From: Symbiodinium natans
Taxonomy: Eukaryota; Sar; Dinophyceae; Suessiales; Symbiodiniaceae
NCBI GenBank assembly: GCA_905221605.1
Contig: CAJNDS010002390.1
Location: 905,113 to 969,112, forward strand
DNA: 64,000 bases
Reading direction: 5' to 3'
Part shown: one piece after another, positions 34,298 to 43,491 of the stretch
How the letters are laid out: every line of letters begins with the position of its first letter
Numbering within the stretch: position 1 is the stretch's first letter
Made by a program: the position numbers and the translations under genes
The notes under the pieces: generated by a model
Seen by the model: the letters and a program-made list of their open reading frames with translations, nothing else
Database searches by the model: none
What the model was told of the DNA's origin: nothing

Positions 34298-34404
34298 GGT
34301 AGCCCAGTGGTACCCTTTACACTTTTTTTTGTTCTGGGTTCCCTTATAAAATAAGCGACCCCCAAAAAAGGGGTGCCCTTATCATAATATGGTTGCTGGG
34401 CTAC
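34298..34404. mobile_element. Family C element, intact copy
   Basis: 107 bp, GGTAGCCCAGTGGTACCC... to ...ATATGGTTGCTGGGCTAC, with no array inside. It serves as the reference for the two broken copies. Confidence 0.85.
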
Positions 34405-34446
34405 TAAGACTCTAATCCCCAAATCCCCAAACCCCCCCATATGCAG

Positions 34447-34493
34447 GTTCACCATGGCTCTCCAGATCTATGCGCGCATGGGCTGCAATGAGC
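34447..34493 (+). CDS. Candidate exon 36, TPR-like
   Basis: The frame reads FTMALQIYARMGCNE. The acceptor is ATGCAG and the donor GTGGAT. It lies 43 bases after a family C element. Confidence 0.5.
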
Positions 34494-34689
34494 GTGGATA
34501 CTTCCAAAAAGGGGTCTAGAAGGGCTACTTAAAGGCGGGGTTTTCAGAATGGCTTTAACCAGGGTCTTAAGGGATTTTACAGGATTTAAGGGTTTATGCA
34601 GAAGGTTCAGGATGGGGAGATCTGAGTCGCTGAGTCTCAAGCCCTAAACGCTGAACTCCACAAGCCCTGTAAACCCCTACAATACCCTA

Positions 34690-34716
34690 CTAGGACCGGG
34701 AGTAGGCCCTCTTTTT

Positions 34717-34747
<31 letters not shown>

Positions 34748-34826
34748 GGGTTGGGGGTTCCCTTGTTTATCCGCCTTACAACCAAAAAGGGTACCCCTTT
34801 TATTCCTAGGTTCCTCCCGGGTCTAG
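34690..34826. mobile_element. Family A element, copy 4, with T/G homopolymer expansion
   Basis: Same ends and core, but the TTTGGG of other copies has grown into about 14 T followed by more than 20 G (34712-34750). Confidence 0.8.
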
Positions 34827-35337
34827 CCTACAAACCCTATAAACCTTCATTGGCCAACCAGTCGCCTTTATGCGGGTATGTCGAGCTGTCTGCTGTGCAA
34901 GGTTGGTTTTGTGAGAGACATACGGCATCATTTCGGCATGCTGCACATGACGGCTCCCAAACGTGGTTTTCCGCGTGCGCTCAGCACTGTTTTGGTTTTT
35001 AGACAAACTTAGACATTGAAGACATTGACGGGGATCCGAGAAGTCTGTACACATTTTTCTATATTCTATAGGCGTCCCTATAAACCCTAAACCCTATACA
35101 CCCTGCAAACCCTATAAACCTTGAAAACCCGAAACCTTAAACAAATCCTACACCTTAAACCAAAACCCTAAACCCTAAATGCTCCTGGGCCCAAGGCGCC
35201 CTCCACATTCCTCAGCCCAACGAGTTGACCTGAAGTCCAAACCCTAAACCCTAAACTTAAACCCTAAACCCTAAACCCTAAACCCTAAACCCTAAACCCT
35301 AAACCCTAAACCCTAAACCCTTGCTGGGAGCGCACAG

Positions 35338-35381
35338 GAACTCACAGCTCCTTTCCGGAAGGTCGAAGGCATTGCGGCAGG
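35338..35381 (+). CDS. Candidate exon 37
   Basis: The frame reads ELTAPFRKVEGIAA. The acceptor is CACAG and the donor GCCATT (GC, tentative). A CCCTAAA array precedes it and TTTAGGG follows. Confidence 0.45.
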
Positions 35382-35806
35382 GCCATTTAGGGCTTCGGAT
35401 TTAGGGTTTAGGGTTTAGGGTTTCGGCTTAGGGCTTCAAACTGACCCTCAGCTTCCAAAATCTGCACCCGCTGATTGTCAGATGGCTAGCATACCTGGCG
35501 TCCTGATTTCAGGGTTTGGGAGAACCGAATGAAGCTTTTTAGCTTCGGATTCAGGGCTATTGAGTTTTTTTTGGGTCTTGGAATGGAATGTTGGGCACTT
35601 CCCTCGGGTCGGGTTCGGGTTATGGTGTTAAGGCATTCGGAAATTTGGGGTTTCAGGTTTAGGCCGTACGAGGCCCTAAAGTTGCAGCAGTCCTGAGTTT
35701 GCTTAGTGGTTTAGAGTTTAGGGTTTAGGGGTTTAGGGTTTAAAGCTTAGGGTATAGGTTTATAAGCCCTACCTAGAGGCTTATACCCTACAACTTTTCT
35801 AGACAG

Positions 35807-35870
35807 CTTCCGTGAGGCGCAGGACATGACATCAGTGAAGATCGGCACCCTGAAAGCCATGACCCTCAGG
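35807..35870 (+). CDS. Candidate exon 38, TPR helix
   Basis: The frame reads FREAQDMTSVKIGTLKAMTL, a TPR turn followed by the B-helix. The acceptor is GACAG and the donor GTCTAC. It ends in phase 0, as exon 39 begins. Confidence 0.6.
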
Positions 35871-36686
35871 GTCTACGGCGGAAAACGCTTTAGCCTAAAA
35901 CCCAAAATGCCGTTCCTTATATAGGTCCCCAAATTCTACACAAAAGACTCAATCATTGTCTTACTCCTTGGGCAGCTCTCTAGCATGTCCCCTTAGCTAA
36001 GGATTAGACCTCAAGTAAGAACCTCCTACATGGTCGTTTTTGGGCACGCTAAATATTCGGGGCCGCCTTTTCCCCTAAGCCTTAAACCGTAAACCCCAAA
36101 AGGGATCACAATGTAGAGAAGTGACCACATGGCTTAAGGTGCAAATGCCCATAGTCTTGCGGAGTGAAGGGACTCTGCGCTACGGGTTTAGGGTTCCGGG
36201 TTACGGTTCGGGACGTGTTTGGCTTCGAGAGCAAGGCTTGTGTACTCATCTGAGCTTCGGGCGGGTCTGGGAAAGGCCGCAAAGCCACACCCTAAATGTA
36301 AGGCTCGAACCCCCACAGAAGATTGAGAGAGCCGCCCCTAAGCCCTAAACCGGAACCCTAAACCTCTATGGGGAATCTAGTGCCTAGACCCCTATGGGCC
36401 CCCCCTTCCCCCCCTTGTGTCTCAATTAGTTTAGCGCTATTAGAGAGCCTCTCCCTTTGGAGTTTAGCGCTTTTAGAGGCGACTTGGCCAAGCATTTGGG
36501 CTTCTGAGCGGGATTTAGACATTCTAGGGTTTGGGTTTTGTTAAGGATCTTTTTCGGGGCCTTTTGTTTCGGCGATGTATTTATACATTTGTTTTTTTTT
36601 GTTTGGGGGGGGGGGGGGGGGGGTGGGGGGGGGCTTAGGGTTTTAGTTAGGGGAATTTAGGGGTTGAGGGTCTTCCGTGATGCCAG

Positions 36687-36737
36687 GAGGCCATGGAGAC
36701 TGCGCGGGAGAGCCAGGCCGGCTGCTCAGCCTCTCTG
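36687..36737 (+). CDS. Candidate exon 39
   Basis: Seventeen codons, EAMETARESQAGCSASL. The acceptor is TGCCAG and the donor GTAAGA, the most canonical donor in the window. Phase 0/0. Confidence 0.6.
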
Positions 36738-36787
36738 GTAAGAAGAGCCCTTTGTGTTTGGGCCTAAGCCCGAAACCCTAAGCCCGA

Positions 36788-36882
36788 AACCCTAAACCCT
36801 AAACCCTAAACCCTAAACCCTAAACCCTAAACCCTAAACCCTAAACCCTAAACCCTAAACCCTAAACCCTAAACCCTAAACC
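36788..36882 (-). repeat. CCCTAAA array, about 13 units
   Basis: Perfect tandem units in the intron after exon 39. Confidence 0.95.
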
Positions 36883-36925
36883 GTACAAGAAGAGCCCTTT
36901 TTGTTTAGGCCCCAAACTCTACACC

Positions 36926-37032
36926 TTGGGCTGTGCCCCCTTATACAAACAGTCCCTAATAAGGATTACTATTATAATCCGGGATTCTATAATCCCTATT
37001 AAGGACTGTCAGTATAAAGGAGAACATCCCAA
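36926..37032. mobile_element. Family D element, copy 2
   Basis: The left end TTGGGCTGTGCCCCCTTAT is diverged; the right end ATAAAGGAGAACATCCCAA is clear. Confidence 0.8.
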
Positions 37033-37497
37033 CCTACACCCTAAACCCTAAACCCTAAACCCCAAAACCCTAAACCCTAAACCCTACAGTTTCCCAAGTA
37101 GTAGGAGAACAGGGTGCAAATTCGAGGCTCGTACTGTCTGATCCTCCAGTGCTCGTGCTAAGGTCTCACAAAGTTTTTTAGGTTTACCCTAAACCCCGGG
37201 TTTAGGGTTTAGGGTTTAGGGTTTAGGGTTTAGGGTTTAGGGTTTAGGGTTTAGGGTTTCCTGAATGTCTAAGCGCTAAGCTCAGACTAAGAGTGTGCTT
37301 GACCGTTGTTGGTTTCCCTTTTCCTATTCGGTGATATGCACGGGACCAAAGCAAACACAAGTTGCTCTGAATACCCTAAGCCCGAAAGCCCTACACCCTA
37401 AAGCCAAAACCCTAAACCCTAACCCTAAGACCCTAAAACCCTGAACTCGAAATCCTAAAGCCGCAAAACCTAAAACCCACCATTCCCCACCACCACC

Positions 37498-37563
37498 AGG
37501 ACCAGCACCAGCACCAGCACCAGCACCAGCACCAGCACCAGCACCAGCACCAGCACCAGCACC
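37498..37563. repeat. CACCAG hexamer microsatellite
   Basis: About eleven ACCAGC units. Confidence 0.95.
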
Positions 37564-38300
37564 ACCTCACCATTGCCCACCACCGTTACGCGCCATCACC
37601 CACCCTTGCCCTTTTATTGCCCACCAACATCCAGCCCCATTCCGCTTAAAAAAAGTAGTACTATGTTTACTCGTTTGCGCTGTTCAATCAACTTTTTCTA
37701 TAGCACATCAAAGTCCACAGATAATAGCCCTAGAGCCCAAATCCCTAAAACTCCTAAGCACAACTCTCAAAATGGTGCAGAATGATCCCCCCCAAAAAAT
37801 AGTTAGAAACAACCTATGAACTAATCCACGATCCCGCAAGGAAAGATCCTGAGTCATCCATCCTAAGCCGTGAACCAAAATACACCTCAGTCGCTAAAGA
37901 AAGGCGGGACCCTTACAAGGGACCTTAGGGGTTATTTGGGGGCTACTCAGGTACAAAGGGGCTCTGTAAGGTAAAAACAAACCCCAAAACCCCAAACCCT
38001 GCAGCCCTAAACCCTAAAACCCTAAAGGTTTGGGTCTTTGCCGTCCAAATCCCGACGAGAAAAGAGTAGCTGCGCTTTGGGTTCAGGAATTTGGGGTTCA
38101 GGGCTTACAGCTTTCAGGATTTGCGGTTCAGGGCTTGGGGTTTGGGGTTTAGGGTTCAGGGTTTAGGGTTTGGGGGTTTAGGGTTTAGGGTTTAGGGTTC
38201 AGGGTTTAGGGTTTAGGGTTTAGGGTTTAGGGTTTAGGGTTTGGGGATCTCTTGAACCTTTGAAACCCTGCACGCCTGAAACCCTCCAGCCCAACTGCAG

Positions 38301-38361
38301 GAGGTGGCGCGGAAGCACAAGCAGCCATCCGCCGAGGTCGACCGCATGCTGTTAATCAAGA
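38301..38361 (+). CDS. Candidate exon 40
   Basis: The frame reads EVARKHKQPSAEVDRMLLIK. The acceptor is CTGCAG and the donor GTTAGG. A TTTAGGG array lies upstream, so the orientation is not the usual one. Confidence 0.55.
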
Positions 38362-38585
38362 GTTAGGACTCGTACTACTAAGCTTGTACCCCTTAAGGTT
38401 CCCCTAAACCCTAACCCCTAGGCCCTAAACCCTAAACCCAAAACCCAATCTCAGTATACTCCGAATTTAGCTCTTATACTAACTAACCCCCGGAGTTAAA
38501 CTTGACTCAGGTGTGTTTTTGGGTTGAGGGCTTTCGTTTTGGGAGCAGAGGTTTTGCCACCTTAGTTTAGGTGCATTGCCGAGCT

Positions 38586-38918
38586 GTTATTATTACTGTT
38601 CCTAGTACTATTTCTATTATTTTCACTATTCCTATTATTATTATTACTATTACTAATACTATTATTATTACTGTTACTCTTACCATTACTATTACCATTA
38701 AAAATACCATTACTATTACTATTACTATTACTATTACTATTACTATTGCTATGACTATGACTATTACTATTTCTATTACTATTACTATCATTATTACTAG
38801 TACTAGTACTATTATTATTCCTACTGTGTCTATTACGATTACTATTACTATTACTATTACTTTTACTAGTACGATTACTATTACTATGACGATTGCTATT
38901 ACTACCACTCTCTAACAG
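38586..38918. repeat. Imperfect ATT/ACT trinucleotide repeat
   Basis: About 330 bp of TATTACTATTACTATT-type units. Because stops are excluded by the period, open frames appear on both strands. Not considered coding. Confidence 0.95.
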
Positions 38919-39189
38919 ATACAATTACAAGCACAATTATTATTGCTACTACAGAATACTATGACTATTGCTATAGTTGTTTTTTGGGCGAGGTCCTCTC
39001 CTGGGTTTATAGGGCTTATATAGGGTTTTTTCTCGGGTTTATATAGGGTTTATATGGGGCCTATAGGGTTTATAGTGTTTTTAGGGTCTTAGGGTTTTCA
39101 GGGTTTATAGGGTGTCAGGGAGCCTGAAATTCCACCGGCAAACGAACGGCGGCGGCGCGCAGACCCATGGTTTTATTTTCTTTTCTTGA

Positions 39190-39285
39190 CTGGGACCCAG
39201 GAGTAGGCCCTTCTTCCCCTGTTTTGGCCCTTGCAACCAACACAAAAGCATCCTCTGCTGGTTCCTAGGTTGCTCTTCAGTCCAG
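39190..39285. mobile_element. Family A element, copy 5 (diverged)
   Basis: From CTGGGACCCAGGAGTAGG to GGTTGCTCTTCAGTCCAG. It is followed 11 bases later by a family B element. Confidence 0.7.
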
Positions 39286-39295
39286 TAGACGCCCT

Positions 39296-39408
39296 ACTTG
39301 GAGGTTGATGGGTAGTTTTGAAAAACCCCGAATAGGGTTATACCCAGTTAGAAAAACTGGTGTTACCCTACATAAAACCCACTGATAGCTACCTATGAAC
39401 CTCCAAGT
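39296..39408. mobile_element. Family B element, copy 5
   Basis: Ends ACTTGGAGGTTGATGGGTAG and CTACCTATGAACCTCCAAGT. Confidence 0.85.
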
Positions 39409-39838
39409 AACCCCAAAAACTAAACCCTAAACCCTGCACCCTAAACCCAATCTTTAAGCTCCATTTGCGGATTTTCGGTATTTTGAAGCCCTGGGCTGTT
39501 TAGGATTTACGAATGTCAGACAGCACAAGGCCTTCTGCTGACATTCTCTTAGAGCTAAGGGTTTGGGGTTTGGGGTTTAGGGTTTGGGGTTTGGGTTAAG
39601 GGCCTTAGGGTGTAGGGAGTGTAGGGCTTATAAATGTAGTGCTTAGGGTTTAGGGTTTGGGGAAGTTTAGGGCATGTAGAGTCACGAAGTGTATCCCAAA
39701 TCCTCAAACCATAAGCTCAAACCGTATCTCAGACCCACAGAGCTTTTCAGCTTGCCGGTTTAAGGTTATGCAAGTGAAGGTTTCTCAGGGCGGTTAAGGT
39801 AAACCCTAAACCCGAACTCCTAGCGCGCGCTTGCCCAG

Positions 39839-39894
39839 GCCAGCGCATTGCTTCTCGAGGCAGGTGCCCACCTGCAGCAGCAGGCGCTCATGGG
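39839..39894 (+). CDS. Candidate exon 41, TPR-like
   Basis: The frame reads ASALLLEAGAHLQQQALM. The acceptor is GCCCAG and the donor GTTTCG. Confidence 0.55.
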
Positions 39895-40098
39895 GTTTCG
39901 GGTTACCTCTCCTTGCAAGGTTCAATCAAGGGAAGTTCAAAGTAAGGTTATAGGAACCCGAATTAAGAAGTTTATAGCCACTTATGACTATAGGTATCCC
40001 ACTTGTCACCCCACCTATAACTACCAAGTGGGGCTGAGGGAGTTCTTGGGACTCGGGGTATTGCTTAGCCACGGCTTCATCCTTACTACTCCTTTCAG

Positions 40099-40153
40099 TC
40101 CCAATTTTCACCCGAAGCCCGGGATGTCAGCCGGTGGTTCCGGCGGAGCGAAC
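40099..40153 (+). CDS. Candidate exon 42
   Basis: The frame reads SQFSPEARDVSRWFRRSE. The acceptor is TTTCAG with a short pyrimidine tract and the donor GTGTCG. The EARDV pattern also occurs in exon 4. Confidence 0.5.
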
Positions 40154-40837
40154 GTGTCGCACAGGAAGAATCTCTCAGCAAATGCTTGTGGCTTTGAACA
40201 GGGGTGGTTGATCACAAGGGTTCTGAGGGGCTTGGGGGTTCAGGGTTGACAGGCGGGAGCATTGGGGCGTGCTCGCCGCAGAGCAGTCGGAGGCTTATCC
40301 CAAACCCGAGAGGGCCCACTTATGGTAACATCACGGAAAAAAAAGGTACCAACAGGCCGCCTTGGTATGGTTACGGGTGCCTAACTCCATTATTAAGTAC
40401 TAAAGGTGAGCCCTCTGGGTACACTGAACCCTGCACCCTGAACCCTAAGGCTTCCACTAGGCAGCCTGAATGCAAAGTCTTCAGTGCAGGTCCCCCAAAA
40501 CTTTCCCAAACATCGGCAACCACGACAGGGTTTGGGGTTCAGGGTTCGGGGCTGAGGGTTTGGGGTTTGGGTTTGGGATTTCGAGGAGGCTCACCCCCGA
40601 AAGAAGAAGCACCCGCTTAAGGACCCATCGTATTCACCTGTCACGGGCTCAGATGTTGGGAGTTGGCTGTGACCGGACAACCCAGATGTCTTGTGACTTC
40701 CAGAGCTCCAATTCTTCAAGGCACCCTACATTTTGAAGCCTAAACCGCTAAATCCGCACTAACCCTGAACCCTAAACCCCAAACCCACCCTATAAATCCG
40801 AAACCTTAAGCCCTATAAATCCTAAACCCAAGCAGAG

Positions 40838-40922
40838 GGCGGTCCGACAGGACTTCGGGGAAAGCGAGCGCTGCGCGCGCGAAGCCAAGGACTGGCATAG
40901 GCATGGCTTTTATGGCATTTGG
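40838..40922 (+). CDS. Candidate exon 43
   Basis: The frame reads AVRQDFGESERCAREAKDWH, then eight more codons. The acceptor is GCAGAG and the donor GTAACC. Confidence 0.5.
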
Positions 40923-41281
40923 GTAACCGTTTTAAGGATCTTCTAAGGAGCTCATGGGGGCTGTATTCGGAGTACATTATCAGGGAACTCTTCGGGGTCC
41001 TGGGTTTGGGGGACCCTCTTTAAAGTCTTTGAAGATCTTCTAAGGGAGTATATGTGGGCCATATTAGGAGTATATTAAGGGAACCTCTTGGGCGTACATC
41101 CTCAGGGGTCCAAGTTTGGCTGGGTGGAGCGTTGTGAACAGAGCTTGCAAAGAGTCGTCGCACTGTCAGAGGCAATAAATCGAGTAGAATTCCCCTGAAA
41201 GGATCACCGCAAACAATCTAATGAAACCTTGTACCATGATTTTCAGACAGCCCACCCACCCCCCACCCCCATGCCTTAAAG

Positions 41282-41327
41282 GAGCTGTTCAAGTCCGACT
41301 TTGACGATTCCGGCGAGGCGTCGGCAG
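41282..41327 (+). CDS. Candidate exon 44, TPR turn
   Basis: The frame reads ELFKSDFDDSGEASA. The acceptor is TAAAG and the donor GTGAGT (consensus). The frame stays open past the donor and there mimics an EF-hand loop, but the GEASA turn plus a consensus donor favours a TPR exon. Confidence 0.5.
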
Positions 41328-42024
41328 GTGAGTTCGTGAGCTACATCATGAAGGCGGTCGCCGGGGGCGGGAGCTCGGTTAATGCAACAACTGCGGGACC
41401 CCAAACCCTAAAAGCCCCCATCGCCTTGGTTCAGGGTTCAGAGAACCCGCGAAAACCTGAACCCTGAACCTCAAGCCCAGGTAATACAGGAGCCTAAAAT
41501 TCAAACGCTCTCCCCGTACTATCCCTCTTTTTCAGCGGCCGTGCTTGTACCAACCCCGGCTGGCATCTCCGTGTCTACCCGCACATGAGACTGAAAAACA
41601 CCTAATTCCCTCATTCCTACTAAGAACCAGGGGGGGGACTCTAGTGTCTGTTGGTTTTGACTATTCACCAAAAAGTAGACTCTTTCAGACACCACCGGCG
41701 TTTTCAAGCAAACGGCCTGCTTAAACGGACAGCTGTCCTGCGATTTACAATGTCAGTTGTAAGATGAAGGGGTCGCTGTGAAACAGTGGCCTCCTGTAAG
41801 CCATCGAGTGTGTCCCTGCCGAGGAGGGCATGGAGACAATGTGGACAATGGTGCCACGCAGCCCCCACAGCATCAGTTCTTAAGATTATAGGAACCCTAA
41901 ACCCTAAACCCTGAACCCTAAACCCTAGACCCTAGACCCTAGACCCTATTATGAACCCTAAACCCTAAACCCTAAACCCTAAAGCCCAAGACCCTAACGC
42001 CTAGATCGTCTTTGGCCTTTACAG

Positions 42025-42099
42025 CGCCTAGAGCCAATCGCAGCCGCTGTTCTCTCAAGATACAGGGGGGACGGCATGGCAGTGGCCATGGAGCGGCCG
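42025..42099 (+). CDS. Candidate exon 45
   Basis: Twenty-five codons starting RLEPIAAAVLSRYRGDGMAV. The acceptor is TTACAG and the donor GTGCAT. This is the last exon with a clearly TPR-like look. Confidence 0.5.
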
Positions 42100-42275
42100 G
42101 TGCATAGGCTCTGCGGCTGCTAGAGAAGTTGCCGGTTTAGGGTTTAGGGTTCAGGTTCAGGGTTCAGGTTTAGGGTTGAGGGGTTAGGGCCCAAAAATAA
42201 CCTCTCAGGTATTCAATACCTACCAAACCGGGCATTATGCTTAGTAACCTCTAAAGGAGACCATGATGTCGAGAA

Positions 42276-42358
42276 GTGGGTTTAGGGTTTAGGGTTTAGG
42301 GTTTAGGGTTTAGGGTTTAGGGTTTAGGGTTTAGGGTTTAGGGGTTTAGGGGTTTAGG
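42276..42358 (+). repeat. TTTAGGG array, about 11 units
   Basis: Near-perfect units, two of them 8-mers at the right end. Confidence 0.95.
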
Positions 42359-42490
42359 GTACATAGTTCCTCTTGAGGCCTCCTGAGTAGTTCGAGGAAA
42401 GCCAGTCAGCGGGGTGTTTGAGCCTGGCCCCGAAGCCCTTGGCCCAACACCCCAAGATCAAATCTACCGTTTGCTTAAGAACCCCAAAAG

Positions 42491-42509
42491 AATATATATA
42501 TATATATAA
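42491..42509. repeat. AT dinucleotide repeat
   Basis: About eight AT units. Confidence 0.9.
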
Positions 42510-42710
42510 ACAAATAACCCCCTATATTGCCCTTTAATCAGGAAGAATATGTTTTTTTCGTTTTCCGGGCTTCTTAAGCCATTGTAGTAGAAATGGGAGT
42601 TCCCCAAAAAAGGGATCCTCGTTAATACCCTAAACCGCAAGAGAACTCCCCATGAAAGGGAACCCAGAGTTGACGGAGACCCCCCAAAGCCCCCAGAGTC
42701 CCTAAAACCC

Positions 42711-42864
42711 TAAACCCTAAACCCTACATCTAAACCCTACATCTAAACCCTAAACCCTAAACCCTAAACCCTAAACCCTAAACCCTAAACCCTAAACCCT
42801 AAACCCCAAACCCCAAACCCCAAACCCCAAACCCCAAACCCTAAACCCTAAACCCTAAACCCTA
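42711..42864 (-). repeat. CCCTAAA/CCCCAAA array
   Basis: About 20 units, with an internal block of five CCCCAAA variants flanked by standard units. The block suggests local spread of one variant. It ends ten bases before exon 46. Confidence 0.95.
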
Positions 42865-42874
42865 TAAAGTTCAG

Positions 42875-42991
42875 GCTTCGGCACACCGGTGCCTCGATCC
42901 TCAGCGGCACCGACTCCGTGCGCTCCTCGCGCACGGGCAGCCGCGCAGGGGATGTGGAGGAGGACATGGGCCGCTTGGGGCCGAAGGAACG
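42875..42991 (+). CDS. Candidate exon 46, Ser/Arg-rich
   Basis: Thirty-eight codons including SILSGTDSVRSSRTGSRAGD and ending in GPKE. The acceptor is TTCAG and the donor GTTTAG at a telomeric array. Its last 21 bases (42970-42990) recur at 51883-51903, beyond the array and copia element. Composition differs from the TPR exons. Confidence 0.55.
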
Positions 42992-43028
42992 GTTTAGGGT
43001 TTAGGGTTTAGGGTTTACCTTAAACCTC

Positions 43029-43128
43029 CCCAACCCTAAACCCTGAACCCTAAACCCTAAACCCTAAACCCTAAACCCTAAACCCTAAACCCTAAACCCT
43101 AAACCCTAAACCCTAAACCCTAAACCCT
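43029..43128 (-). repeat. CCCTAAA array holding the copia insertion
   Basis: About 14 units interrupted at 43128 by the copia element and resumed at 51671. Confidence 0.95.
43124..43128. repeat. Target-site duplication ACCCT (left)
   Basis: Five bases next to the 3' LTR, repeated at 51671-51675. Five bases is the usual length for copia integrases. Because the target is a 7-mer array, part of the match could be chance. Confidence 0.85.
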
Positions 43129-43435
43129 TGAAAAACCACTGTAACTCAAGGCAGCATGCCAGACGTGAAATCCATGGCTGGAGGTCGCACGCCCTGATCT
43201 TTTGCTTCTGCAAAACAACGAAGGTGAATCTGTGGAAGGCTATGCATAGAAAATCGGTTTTTGTACAGGTGACCGATATGCATGCCTGTAAAGACTTGAT
43301 GTTGTGTTGTAAATCTTCTGAACATATCTGTCATGGGTGCTCAAGGGAGCCTTTCGTAGCCCCTCCCTGAATGCAGCCAAGACGGAGCGAAGCGGGCGAA
43401 GACATCTGTGTTGAACCTGGCCAGGGCTTTCTTCA
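43129..43435 (-). repeat. 3' LTR of the copia element (307 bp)
   Basis: Same sequence as 51364-51670. It is flanked on its outer side by ACCCT (43124-43128). Confidence 0.95.
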
Positions 43436-43446
43436 CTCCTCCTCAA
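43436..43446 (-). promoter_or_regulatory. Polypurine tract TTGAGGAGGAG
   Basis: Directly upstream of the 3' LTR on the element strand, with nine purines ending at the LTR edge. This is the expected site for plus-strand DNA priming. Confidence 0.7.
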
Positions 43447-43491
43447 TGGAGTCGCTAGGCATCCATTGCCCCTTTTCCATTCCAGGTCCTT

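Larger units (their letters stand above)
36738..38300. other. Unassigned intronic stretch
   Basis: Telomeric arrays in both orientations, family D copy 2, the CACCAG microsatellite and unique AT-richer sequence at 37570-37900. No exon recognised. Confidence 0.5.

Noticed and set aside
38562-38924. Asn/Ser-rich, Ile/Val-rich and Ile/Thr-rich frames of 113-120 codons
   Set aside because: All are readings of the same ATT/ACT trinucleotide repeat.
41282-41340. EF-hand calcium loop (DFDDSGEASAGE)
   Set aside because: The 12-residue spacing fits, but a consensus GTGAGT donor falls inside it and the surrounding exons are TPR-like; the GEASA turn matches TPR.
43128-43370. 80-codon frame at 43128 and its copy at 51348
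   Set aside because: It lies within the LTR in both copies and on the strand opposite the element's genes.
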